From NCBI GenBank assembly GCA_016200495.1, contig JACQES010000106.1:1-46516 (forward strand): 46,516 nucleotides of DNA, written 5' to 3'. Below the pieces are notes generated by a model. That model was not told the DNA's origin, searched no databases, and worked only from the letters and a program-made list of their open reading frames with translations. Below, in pieces: positions 1-7,878 of the stretch (position 1 is the first letter of the stretch; each line of letters begins with the position of its first letter). Origin of the DNA: Gemmatimonadota bacterium. Lineage in GTDB: Bacteria; Gemmatimonadota; Gemmatimonadetes; Gemmatimonadales; Gemmatimonadaceae. A program made the position numbers and the translations under genes.

Positions 1-1
1 C

Positions 2-169
2 GCCTACGGCCTTGCACACGCGGCGGTGCGCGTCCCGATCGGCGGCGTCGAGTGGACCTTGCAGGTGCGCAACCTGTTCGACCGTCGGTATCGCGAGCTG
101 GTGGCCGGGTCCATCGTCTCGCCCGGGCAATCACGGAGCGTGAGCCTCTCGGCCCGCGTCGTCCTCTAG
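2..169 (+). CDS. TonB-dependent receptor, C-terminal fragment
   Basis: This is the last 55 residues of a protein that begins before the window. It reads as alternating beta-strand sequence and contains LQVRNLFDRRYRE, the typical penultimate strand motif of TonB-dependent outer-membrane receptors (V-x-N-L-F-D-x-x-Y). It ends in a hydrophobic strand (SVSLSARVVL) suited to BAM recognition, although the final residue is Leu rather than the common Phe. The protein would sit in the outer membrane and import a siderophore, cobalamin or oligomeric substrate; the plug and substrate loops are outside the window. Its TAG stop overlaps the TAG stop of the convergent kelch gene inside one CTAG. The family call is good; the substrate is unknown. 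Confidence 0.75.
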   Translation, partial: AYGLAHAAVRVPIGGVEWTLQVRNLFDRRYRELVAGSIVSPGQSRSVSLSARVVL

Positions 170-1305
170 CGCACCGGACACCCCAACGCCCAGGCCGTCA
201 CCTCGTCCGACACCCGCTGCCCGGCGCGCATCCCGCCCACGAGCCACGCGTTCCCGTCCACGATCGCCATGCCGCGGAGGTCCATCGTCGCGGCGGGCGC
301 CTCGTGCTCGCGCCACCACGTCCGTTCCGCCGCCTCGAACGACAGCACCTGCGCGGTGGGCGCGGAGGGGTGCCCGTCGTAGCCGAAGCCGTCGTAGTTG
401 TACGCGTTGTCCGTGCCCCCGGCGAGATAGAAGCGCCGTCCGCACGCGCCGATCGCGGCGCGGTAGCGCGCGGGGCCGGGGTGCGGGCTCATGCGACTCC
501 AGCGGATCTCGGCGGGATCCTTCGGGTTGATGGCGCCGAGCCAGGCCTGAAGCGTGAGTGCGTACTTCTCCTTGCCGCTCACGCGACGCGCGCCGTCGAC
601 GACGAGAATCTCGTCGCCGAGCACGCCACCCGCGCCCCCGAACACCTGCACGCCGGGAAAGGGGGTGCCGCGCGTCCAGCGATTGGTCGTCGGGTTGTAC
701 CACTGCACGTCGTTGACGTTGTCGGTGTCGTGCCAGCCGCTCACGATCACGATGAGCGAGTCGTGCCAGACGCCGCCCATGGCATCGTCCACGGCCACTG
801 GCATCGGCGCGCCCGCACGCCACCGTCGGCCCGCCGGGTCCCAGATGTCGACGCGCGGCAGCGACGTCTCGTGGCCGACGGAGTCCACCGTGTAGCCGCC
901 AAGGAGGAACACGCGTCCCTTCACCCCGAAGGCCAGCGCGGCCAGCCGCCCCGACGCGCCCGGCACCGGCGGCAATTCGCGCCAGCGCGACGCGCCGCTC
1001 GGCAGGTGGAAGGCCCGCCGCGTGATCCCGCGCCATGACTTGGTCGAGTCGACGCCGAGCATCGAGTACACCCCCGCGCCGGGCCCGCGGGCGATCGTGG
1101 CCACGGCGTTGTTGGTCACCGGCACCGGGAGCCCGGGCGCGTCCACGCGCGTGGTCGAGGGCGGTTCCTGCGCGGTGGCCCTCGCGGCAGCGCTCATGGG
1201 GAGCAGCACCAGCGCCGCGACGGAACCCGTGGTCGCCGCGAGTTTCCGCGCGAGCGACGAGCCGGCGCGGCCTCCACGCACGGGCCTCTCGTGGCGGGAA
1301 CTCAT
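166..1305 (-). CDS. Secreted kelch-repeat beta-propeller protein
   Basis: A protein of 379 residues. The first 45 residues hold several Arg/Lys, a hydrophobic stretch (VAALVLLPMSAAARA) and a likely cleavage site near ATAQ, so export to the periplasm is likely. The remainder shows repeated kelch blades with the double-glycine and W/Y pattern (FLLGGYTVDS, FYLAGGTDNAYN, AWLVGGMRAG), enough for a propeller of about six blades. Kelch propellers usually bind proteins or glycans, and some are sialic-acid mutarotases or sugar oxidases. No catalytic residues stand out here, so no activity is assigned. The ATG overlaps the stop of the upstream ABC transporter (ATGA), so translation is probably coupled. 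It is the last gene of the four-gene minus-strand operon. Confidence 0.8.
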   Translation of the reverse strand: MSSRHERPVRGGRAGSSLARKLAATTGSVAALVLLPMSAAARATAQEPPSTTRVDAPGLPVPVTNNAVATIARGPGAGVYSMLGVDSTKSWRGITRRAFHLPSGASRWRELPPVPGASGRLAALAFGVKGRVFLLGGYTVDSVGHETSLPRVDIWDPAGRRWRAGAPMPVAVDDAMGGVWHDSLIVIVSGWHDTDNVNDVQWYNPTTNRWTRGTPFPGVQVFGGAGGVLGDEILVVDGARRVSGKEKYALTLQAWLGAINPKDPAEIRWSRMSPHPGPARYRAAIGACGRRFYLAGGTDNAYNYDGFGYDGHPSAPTAQVLSFEAAERTWWREHEAPAATMDLRGMAIVDGNAWLVGGMRAGQRVSDEVTAWALGCPVR

Positions 1306-3194
1306 GCTCCCGCCAGGCCGGCGTCCGCCTCCATCGCCGGCGCGTGCGCGTCGCCGATCGCCGGCGCGTGCGCGTCGCCGATCGCCGACGCGTCCTCCTC
1401 GGCGTCCACGCTGTCCGCCAGCTGCTGCCGCCGCAGCAGCGCCCAGTAGCGCCCCTTCTGCGCCAGCAACGCCTCGTGCCGCCCCTGCTCGACCACCCGC
1501 CCGCCGTCGATCACGAGGATGTGGTCCGCGTCGCGGATCGCGCTGATCCGGTGGCTCGCGATCAGCGCCGTGCGCCCCGCGAACGCCTCGCGCAGCCCGC
1601 GCAGGATCTCGGCCTCGGTGTGCGTGTCCACCGCGCTCAGCGCGTCGTCGAGCAGCACGATGCTCGGGTGCCGCGCCAGCGCCCGCGCGAGCGCCGCCCG
1701 CTGCTTCTGCCCGCCCGACAGGTTGATGCCGCGCTCGCCCAGCTGCGTCCGGTAGCCGTCGGCGAAGCCGCGTACCGTCTCGTCCAGCTGCGCCATGCGC
1801 GACGCCCACGTCACCGCCTCGGCCGCGCTCGCCGCCGCGTCGTCCTCGAGCCCGTAGCGGAGGTTCTGCTCGATGGTCTCGGAGAAGAGCAGCGACTCCT
1901 GCGGCACCATGCCGATCTCGCGGCGGAGCGCGGCCAGGTCGCACTGCGCGAGGGGGACGCCGTCCACGAGGATCGTCCCCTCCTGCGGGTCGAAGAAGCG
2001 CGGCACCAGGTCGAGCAGCGCGCTCTTCCCCGCGCCGATCGCGCCCACGATGCCGAGCGTCTGCCCGGCGGGGAGCGTGAACGACACGTCGCGAAGCACC
2101 CAGCGCGGCGCCTCGCCGTCCTTGACCGGGTAGTGGAACCCCACGCCGCGGAACTCGATCGTGCGCCCGCCGTGGGCGCGCGCGGGCAGCGCCACCGGTT
2201 CGCTCGGCGTCGTCACCTGCGGCTCCGCGTCGAGGATGTCCAGCAGCCGCGCCATGCTCGCCGCGCCGCGCTGGAACAGGTTGATCACCCAGCCCAGCGC
2301 GATCAGCGGCCAGGTGAGCATGCCGAGGTAGATGCCGAACGCGACGAAGTTGCCGATCGAGATCGTCCCCGCGAGCGCGAGGCGGCCGCCCAGCCCGAGC
2401 ACGATCACCGCGCCCAGCCCCGCGAGCAGCGTGAACATCGGGTGCATGAAGCCGTTGAGTCGCGTGAGCGCCATGTTGCGCCGCAGGTACTCCTCGCCCA
2501 GCGCGGTGAACCGCGCCACCTCGCTCGCCTCCTGCCGGTAGGCGCGCACCACGCGCGACCCCGCGAGGTTCTCCTGCGCCCGCGTGCTCAGCGTGCTGTA
2601 GTGCTCCTGCACCGCCTCGAACCGGTCGTGCACCTTCTTGCCCAGGCGCACCATCATGACCGGGATCGCGAGCGCCGGCAGCACGGCGAGCCCCGCGAGC
2701 GTGAGGTCGATCCGCGACATGCACCAGAGCGCGAAGAGCCCGCCGAAGACGGTGTTCGCGAGGTACATGATCGCCGGCCCGGCCGCCATGCGAACCGCAC
2801 CGAGGTCGTTGGTGAGTCGCGCCATGATGTCGCCCGTGCGCATGCGCGCGAACCAGTTGGCGTCGAGCACCAGCAGCCTGGCGAACAGCGCGTTCCGCAG
2901 GTCGTACTCCACCCAGCGCGAGAGCCCGTTCATCATCTCGCGCATGAGGTAGCGGAGCGCGCCCGTGCCCAGCGTCACAGCCACCATCACCGCGCCGATC
3001 CGCCACGCCTCGGCCAGCGGATGTCCCGCGCGCAGCCCGTCGAGTCCCTTGGAGAGGAGCGTCGGGATCGCGCTCGCCGACGCCGACGCGATGATGACGC
3101 AGACGAGCCCGCCGAACAGCTGGCCCCGGTACGGCCGGTAGTACGGGAAGAGCCGCGCGAGCGTGCGCAGCCCGACGGCGCGGGGCGTCTCCAC
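1302..3194 (-). CDS. ABC exporter half-transporter (MdlA/MsbA type)
   Basis: A 630-residue fused membrane plus ATPase half-transporter. Residues 1-310 are the six-helix exporter domain. The ATPase follows: Walker A GAIGAGKSA (about 384-392), signature LSGGQKQRA (492-500), Walker B IVLLDD (512-517), D-loop SAVD and switch His548 (ASHRIS). The residue after the Walker B Asp is Asp517 instead of the catalytic Glu. That is the MdlA-like pattern of one partner in asymmetric heterodimeric exporters, yet no partner gene lies beside it. The substrate may be a lipid, drug or peptide and cannot be read from sequence. The GTG start immediately follows the stop of the gamma-glutamyltransferase gene. The C-terminus carries a duplicated eight-residue segment (AIGDAHAP twice). 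Confidence 0.93.
   Translation of the reverse strand: METPRAVGLRTLARLFPYYRPYRGQLFGGLVCVIIASASASAIPTLLSKGLDGLRAGHPLAEAWRIGAVMVAVTLGTGALRYLMREMMNGLSRWVEYDLRNALFARLLVLDANWFARMRTGDIMARLTNDLGAVRMAAGPAIMYLANTVFGGLFALWCMSRIDLTLAGLAVLPALAIPVMMVRLGKKVHDRFEAVQEHYSTLSTRAQENLAGSRVVRAYRQEASEVARFTALGEEYLRRNMALTRLNGFMHPMFTLLAGLGAVIVLGLGGRLALAGTISIGNFVAFGIYLGMLTWPLIALGWVINLFQRGAASMARLLDILDAEPQVTTPSEPVALPARAHGGRTIEFRGVGFHYPVKDGEAPRWVLRDVSFTLPAGQTLGIVGAIGAGKSALLDLVPRFFDPQEGTILVDGVPLAQCDLAALRREIGMVPQESLLFSETIEQNLRYGLEDDAAASAAEAVTWASRMAQLDETVRGFADGYRTQLGERGINLSGGQKQRAALARALARHPSIVLLDDALSAVDTHTEAEILRGLREAFAGRTALIASHRISAIRDADHILVIDGGRVVEQGRHEALLAQKGRYWALLRRQQLADSVDAEEDASAIGDAHAPAIGDAHAPAMEADAGLAGA
1333..1380. repeat. 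Exact 24-bp tandem duplication inside the ABC exporter gene
   Basis: Two identical 24-bp units lie head to tail (1333-1356 and 1357-1380), followed by the first part of a third degenerate unit. The length is a multiple of three, so the reading frame is kept and AIGDAHAP is repeated in the flexible C-terminal tail after the ATPase domain. This is consistent with replication slippage in a tolerant tail. Confidence 0.9.
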
Positions 3195-5018
3195 CTAGTG
3201 CGCCACCGCGCCGCCTTCGCGGCGCGGTTCGGGCACGCCCTGCCACCGGCCGTCCAGCCGGAGGATTCCCATCGCGTTCACGATCGCGTCCGCCTCCTCG
3301 AGCGCGTGCCCCTTGGCGGCGAGCGAATCGCGCACCGCCTTGCTGAAGCCGTTCCGCTCCACCTGCAGCCGGTCGGGCCACGCCTGGTGGTGGATGCGCG
3401 GCGCGCGCAGCGCGTCGGCAATCCCCATCCGATGCTCGAGCACGTTGAACACGATCTGCGTGACGGTGGTGCTGATGCGCGAGCCGCCCGCCGCGCCCGC
3501 CGCCATGAACGGGGTCCCGTCGGGCGCGGCCACGATCGTCGGCGTCATGCTCGAGAGCATCCGCTTCCCGGGCTGGACCGCGTTGCGCTCGCCCATCACC
3601 AGCCCGGACAGGTTGGGCCGGCCGGGCGCGGCCGCGAAGTCGTCCATCTCGTCGTTGAGCAGGAACCCCGCGCCCTTCACCACCACCTTGCTCCCCATCA
3701 GGTCGTTGATCGTCGTGCTGGTCGACACGATCATGCCCGATCGGTCCGCGGTGATGTAGTGCGTCGTGTGCTGTCCTTCCACGGGCGACAGCGTCGCCGG
3801 CGACGGGGTCGCGCGCGCGAGGTCGATCGACGCGCGGAGCGAATCGGCGTGCCCCGGCGCGAGCAGGGCCGCCACGGGCACGCGCACGAAGTCGGGGTCG
3901 GCCACGAGCGTGTTGCGCTCCACGTACGCGCGCCGGAACGTCTCGGCCAGCAGGTGCACCGCGCTCGATGAGCCGAAGGGCGGCATCGGCGTCACGCCGC
4001 TCATCACGTTGAGCGTCTCGAGCATCACGATGCCCCCGGCCGACGGCGGCGGCATCGTCACGATCTCGAATCCCTTGTAGTGCCCGCGCAGCGGCTCGCG
4101 CCAGACGGCCTGGTAGCCGGCGAGGTCGCGCTTCGTGATGATGCCGCGGCCCCGCTGCATCTCCGCCACCAGCAGGTCGGCCGTCTCTCCCTCGTAGAAC
4201 TCGCGCGGCCCGCGCTCGGCGATGCGCGCCAGCGTGCGCGCCAACTCCGGTTGCCGCAGCGTGTCCCCCACGCGGAGGGGCGTGCCGTCGGCGCGGAAGA
4301 AGCGCTCGCCGTTCCACGGCTTGAGGTACGTCTCCGTGCGCGCGATGACGAGGCTCAGCATCGAGTCCACCACGAACCCCTGCTCGGCGATCCGGATCGC
4401 CGGCGCGATCACGCGCGCGAGCGGCATCGTGCCGAAGCGCCGCTGCGCCTCCGCGAGCCCCGCCACCGACCCCGGCACCCCCGAGGCGAGATGTCCGTGC
4501 CGGCTCCGAAGCGGGTCGGCCTTGCCGTCGGGCCCGAGGAACATGTTGCGCGTCGCCGCAGCCGGCGCCGTCTCGCGGAAGTCGAGCGCGTACGCGCGCC
4601 CATCGCCCAGGCGGATGACCATGAAGCCGCCGCCCCCCAGGTTCCCCGCGATGGGGTGCGACGCCGCGAGCGCGAACCCCGTCGCCACGGCGGCGTCCAC
4701 CGCGTTGCCGCCCTCGCGCAGGATCTCGTCACCGGCGCGGCTCGCGTCCATAGAGTTGGAGACGACGATCGCCTCCGGTCCCTCGGCCACGCGCCCCTGC
4801 GCGCTGAGCCGCCACTCGGGCGGCGCCACGAGCGGCTCGCGCGGATCCGGCGCGAACACGCGCGGGATCGGGCGTGCGACGCTTGCCTGCGCCACCGCGC
4901 CGGGCGACGGCGGCGACGCGGCCTCCGACGAGGGTCGTGCGCACGCCGCGAGCGCCGCGAACCCGAGTGCCGCGAGCCTGCGCACGCGACGCCCGGCGCG
5001 TGGCGCGCCCTCAGTCAC
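3195..5018 (-). CDS. ggt: Gamma-glutamyltransferase, lipoprotein
   Basis: A 607-residue Ntn-hydrolase that cleaves or transfers the gamma-glutamyl group of glutathione and related peptides. The family autoprocesses at a Thr that becomes the nucleophile. Here that Thr is Thr418 in GQHTTHYITAD, matching the TTHYS site of characterised enzymes. Other family marks are GNAVDAAVA (105-113), GNLGGGGFMV, LNDEMDDF, the SSMTPTIV loop and GAAGGSRI. The N-terminus has a basic head and the lipobox LAAC with Cys26, so the enzyme is probably a lipid-anchored periplasmic protein rather than a soluble one. The GTG start overlaps the end of the barrel gene by 8 bp, and the stop abuts the ABC exporter. It probably works in periplasmic glutathione or gamma-glutamyl-peptide breakdown. 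Confidence 0.95.
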   Translation of the reverse strand: MTEGAPRAGRRVRRLAALGFAALAACARPSSEAASPPSPGAVAQASVARPIPRVFAPDPREPLVAPPEWRLSAQGRVAEGPEAIVVSNSMDASRAGDEILREGGNAVDAAVATGFALAASHPIAGNLGGGGFMVIRLGDGRAYALDFRETAPAAATRNMFLGPDGKADPLRSRHGHLASGVPGSVAGLAEAQRRFGTMPLARVIAPAIRIAEQGFVVDSMLSLVIARTETYLKPWNGERFFRADGTPLRVGDTLRQPELARTLARIAERGPREFYEGETADLLVAEMQRGRGIITKRDLAGYQAVWREPLRGHYKGFEIVTMPPPSAGGIVMLETLNVMSGVTPMPPFGSSSAVHLLAETFRRAYVERNTLVADPDFVRVPVAALLAPGHADSLRASIDLARATPSPATLSPVEGQHTTHYITADRSGMIVSTSTTINDLMGSKVVVKGAGFLLNDEMDDFAAAPGRPNLSGLVMGERNAVQPGKRMLSSMTPTIVAAPDGTPFMAAGAAGGSRISTTVTQIVFNVLEHRMGIADALRAPRIHHQAWPDRLQVERNGFSKAVRDSLAAKGHALEEADAIVNAMGILRLDGRWQGVPEPRREGGAVAH

Positions 5019-5682
5019 GATTCCCGAACCCGTAGCGGATCCCCACGCGCGTGGACCACTGCGTCCCCGCGCCGCTGAAGCCGCCGCCCGCGAAGATGCT
5101 CGTGTACTCCTGCACCACCTCGAACTGGAAGATGTTGCTCGTCGCGAAGGCGACGCCGAATCCCGCCGACGTGGTGAACACGGTGCGGTCGGGCGCGATG
5201 GATGCGCCGTTGGCGTGCGCGTCCGAGAGCCGCAGCCCGCCGATCGCGAGCTCGGCCACCGGCCACGTGCCGCGCCCTGATCCGCCGGACCGGTACGCCA
5301 GCTGGTAGTGCTGGAACGACGCCGAGGCCTGGCACGTCGTGGGGCAGGCGCCGAGCGCCGTCGTGCTCACCACCATCGCCGGGTTGCTCCACGTGACCGT
5401 GGCGCCCAGCGTGACCCCCGAGCTCATCACCTTGTCGATGGACACGCGGTAGCCCATCACGCTGTTCACGTTCCACCCCGCGTTGCGCGAATCGTCGCGG
5501 AAGCTCGTCGCGTTGAGGAACGACACTCCGCCGCCGATGAAGTTGCCCGGCTCGGTGCTGTACGTGGGAAGCGAGAGGATCTGCGCCGGCAGCAGGCGCG
5601 GCAGGAACGCCAGGACAAGGAGGGCGATCGGACGGTGCACGCGAGCGGGCTCCGATGGGCGGGAAGGGGCCCGGCGCCGCAT
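5011..5682 (-). CDS. Outer-membrane beta-barrel-like protein
   Basis: About 223 residues from the ATG at 5682. An upstream in-frame ATG at 5715 would add 11 residues and place an unusually long head before the signal. The start at 5682 leaves a basic segment, a hydrophobic core (IALLVLAFLPRLLPAQ) and a cleavage site before ILSLPTY. The mature part is rich in Gly, Ser and aromatic residues in alternating patterns (FIGGGVSFLNA, VTLGATVTWSN, WSTRVGIRYGFGN), typical of a small outer-membrane barrel of 8-10 strands. One Cys pair (ACPTTCQA) could form a disulfide. It heads the ggt-ABC-kelch operon. The specific function is unknown; a porin-like or structural role is an inference. Confidence 0.7.
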   Translation of the reverse strand: MRRRAPSRPSEPARVHRPIALLVLAFLPRLLPAQILSLPTYSTEPGNFIGGGVSFLNATSFRDDSRNAGWNVNSVMGYRVSIDKVMSSGVTLGATVTWSNPAMVVSTTALGACPTTCQASASFQHYQLAYRSGGSGRGTWPVAELAIGGLRLSDAHANGASIAPDRTVFTTSAGFGVAFATSNIFQFEVVQEYTSIFAGGGFSGAGTQWSTRVGIRYGFGNRD

Positions 5683-5815
5683 CGCCCGTGGCGACGTGGG
5701 GGGCGTGCGTGGCACGCCTCGAGGGCCTCCGGTAACTTACCCGCACGGTCGTGGCCATCACAGGCACGGCGCCCTCCCCGTCGCCTGCCGCGCGCGCACC
5801 CTGAGATCCGACGCC
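5683..5815. promoter_or_regulatory. Divergent intergenic region with a short palindrome
   Basis: This gap separates the minus-strand barrel operon from the plus-strand murQ operon. It contains GGTAACTTACC (5731-5741), a perfect five-base inverted repeat around one base. Read in either direction it provides a TAnnnT hexamer (TAACTT or TAAGTT), so it could be a shared -10 region or a small operator. No convincing -35 box was found, so this is a weak call. Confidence 0.25.
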
Positions 5816-6748
5816 GTGCCTCCCGCGCTCGATCCCCGCATCACCGAGCACCGCAATCCGCGCACCGCGGGCATCGACCTCGCGTCGCCGCTCGAGATCG
5901 TGGACCTCATGAACGCCGAGGATGCGCGCGTGGCCGCCGCCGTCGCCACGCAGCGCGAGCCGGTGGCGCGAGTCATCACGCTGGTCGAAGCGGCCTTCCG
6001 CGCCGGCGGTCGGCTCTTCTACGCGGGCGCGGGCACGAGCGGTCGCTTGGGCGTCCTCGACGCGAGCGAGTGCCCGCCCACGTTCGGCGTCGAGCCGACC
6101 ATGGTGCAAGGCATCATCGCCGGCGGCCTGCCCGCGCTCACGCGCTCGCAGGAAGGCGCCGAGGATCGCCCCGAAGATGGCGCCGCCGCGATCGACGCCG
6201 CCGGGCTGAACGCGCACGACGTGCTCGTCGGCATCGCCGCCAGCGGCACCACCCCCTTCGTCCGCGGCGCGCTCGCGCGCGCACGCGCCCTGGGTGCCAG
6301 GACGGCCATCCTCGCCTGCACGCCGCCGCCCGCGGACCTCGTCGCCGCGGTGGACGTCGCGATCGTTCCTGTCACGGGCCCCGAAGTCGTCACCGGCTCC
6401 ACGCGCCTCAAGGCGGGCACGGCCACCAAGCTCGTGCTCAACATGATCACGACGGGCGCCATGATCCGCGTCGGCAAGACCTTCGGCAACCTGATGGTGG
6501 ACCTCAAGGCGTCGAACGCCAAGCTGACCGACCGCAGCGAGCGCATCGTGATGGAGGTCTGCGCGCTCGACCGCGATGGCGCGCGGGCCCTGCTCGCGCG
6601 TGCTGGCGGCCTCGTCAAGCGCGCCATCGTCATGCACGCGCTCGCGCTCGATGCGGCGCAGGCCGACGACGCGCTCGCCAGGGCGGGCGGCGTCGTGCGC
6701 CGCGCCACCGGGCAGGCGCCGCCCCCGGTGGCGCCCGAGCGGGCGTGA
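5816..6748 (+). CDS. murQ: N-acetylmuramic acid 6-phosphate etherase
   Basis: A 310-residue SIS-fold enzyme that removes D-lactate from MurNAc-6-phosphate to give GlcNAc-6-phosphate in cytoplasmic cell-wall recycling. Nearly the full family pattern is visible: TEHRNPRTAGID at the start, YAGAGTSGRLGVLDASECPPTFG (residues around 65-90, containing the conserved catalytic Glu), IIAGG, EGAEDRPEDG with the second conserved Glu, GIAASGTTPFV, NMITTGAMIRVGKTFGNLMV and NAKLTDRSERI. The frame stays open upstream, but homology begins at the GTG at 5816, which was chosen. The stop overlaps the GTG of anmK (GTGA), so the pair is translationally coupled. The product of AnmK is the substrate of MurQ, which explains the linkage. 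Confidence 0.96.
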   Translation: MPPALDPRITEHRNPRTAGIDLASPLEIVDLMNAEDARVAAAVATQREPVARVITLVEAAFRAGGRLFYAGAGTSGRLGVLDASECPPTFGVEPTMVQGIIAGGLPALTRSQEGAEDRPEDGAAAIDAAGLNAHDVLVGIAASGTTPFVRGALARARALGARTAILACTPPPADLVAAVDVAIVPVTGPEVVTGSTRLKAGTATKLVLNMITTGAMIRVGKTFGNLMVDLKASNAKLTDRSERIVMEVCALDRDGARALLARAGGLVKRAIVMHALALDAAQADDALARAGGVVRRATGQAPPPVAPERA

Positions 6749-7878
6749 GCGGCCCCGTGAAGTCGCTCATGATCGGCCTGATGTCGGGCACCTCGCTCGA
6801 CGGCATCAGCGCCGCCGTCGTGCGCTTCAGCGAGCCGCCGCTCGCCGCCCAGCTCGTCGGCTACGTGCATCGCCCGTACTCGGCCGCCGAACGCGCCGAA
6901 CTCGAACACGCCATGGCCGGTCGCGCCACGATGGCCGAGCTCACGCGCCTCGACTTCACGCTCGGCGAGCGCCTCGCGCAGGCCGCCATCACCGCCATCG
7001 CCGAGGCCGGCGTCGCGCGCGCCGACGTGGGCGCCATCTGCTCGCACGGGCAGACGCTCTGGCACGAGCCGCGCGTCGCCACCTGGCAGGCGGGCAACGC
7101 GGCCGTCATCGCCGAGCGCGTCGGCGTGGATGTCATCAGCGACTTCCGCGTGCGAGACATGGCCGCGGGCGGCGAGGGCGCGCCGCTCGTCCCCATCGCC
7201 GACGCACTGCTCTTCAGCGGCACGGACTGGCGCGCGCTGCTCAACCTGGGCGGCATGGCCAACTTCACCGTCGTGCCTCCCGGTGGCGCGCTCGAGGGGG
7301 TGCGCGCCATGGATACGGGGCCCGGCTGCGCCATCATCGACCTGGTCGCGCGTCGCGCGGCGCCCGCGCTCCCCTACGACACCGACGGCGCCCTCGCCCG
7401 CGCCGGCACCGCCGTCGAGCCCGTCGTGCGTGCGCGCCTCGCCGACCCGTGGTTCGCGCTCGAGCCACCGAAGACCACGGGTCGCGAACGGTTCGGCGCC
7501 GGCTACGCCGAGCAACTCTGGACCGACTGCATGGCCGCGCAGCCCGGTTGCACCCCGGCCGACGTCGTCGCCAGCGCGGTCGCCATCACCGCGCGGTCCA
7601 TCGCCCACGCGCTCGATCGGTTCGTGGCCGAGCCGGTGTCCGAGGTCGTCGCCTCAGGCGGTGGGGCCAGGAACCCCGCCCTCATGGACGCGCTCGCCGC
7701 CGCGATCGCCCCGCGCCGCCTCGTGCCCTTCGACACCCTCTTCTTCGAGGGCGAAGCCAAGGAAGCGGTCGCGTTCGCGCTCATGGGCTGGCTCCACCTG
7801 CAGCGCCGTCCCGGCAACGTCCCCGGCGCCACCGGCGCGCGCGGCCCACGCATCCTCGGCACCCATACCCCCGCATGA
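6745..7878 (+). CDS. anmK: Anhydro-N-acetylmuramic acid kinase
   Basis: A 377-residue ASKHA-fold kinase that opens the 1,6-anhydro ring of anhydro-MurNAc while phosphorylating it, giving MurNAc-6-phosphate. The N-terminal MIGLMSGTSLDGISAA is the family's ATP-binding signature. Also present are ICSHGQTLWHEP, WQAGNAAVIAE, SDFRVRDMAAGGEGAPLVP with the catalytic Asp region, LNLGGMANFT, DTGPGCAIID, VASGGGARNP and the C-terminal GEAKEAVAFALMGW. The length is normal for the family. The GTG start at 6745 overlaps the murQ stop, and the TGA at the end overlaps the ATG of the next gene. It acts in the cytoplasm directly before MurQ. Confidence 0.96.
   Translation: MSGPVKSLMIGLMSGTSLDGISAAVVRFSEPPLAAQLVGYVHRPYSAAERAELEHAMAGRATMAELTRLDFTLGERLAQAAITAIAEAGVARADVGAICSHGQTLWHEPRVATWQAGNAAVIAERVGVDVISDFRVRDMAAGGEGAPLVPIADALLFSGTDWRALLNLGGMANFTVVPPGGALEGVRAMDTGPGCAIIDLVARRAAPALPYDTDGALARAGTAVEPVVRARLADPWFALEPPKTTGRERFGAGYAEQLWTDCMAAQPGCTPADVVASAVAITARSIAHALDRFVAEPVSEVVASGGGARNPALMDALAAAIAPRRLVPFDTLFFEGEAKEAVAFALMGWLHLQRRPGNVPGATGARGPRILGTHTPA

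Noticed and set aside
1035-3971. A 978-residue plus-strand open frame opposite the ABC exporter
   Set aside because: It is antisense to genes with full catalytic motifs and has the Arg/His/Ala composition of a GC-rich shadow frame.
166-4317. A very long minus-strand open frame covering several genes
   Set aside because: Only its last 379 residues are a real protein (kelch). The upstream part is Arg/Ala/Gly-rich out-of-frame translation of the ABC exporter and ggt genes.
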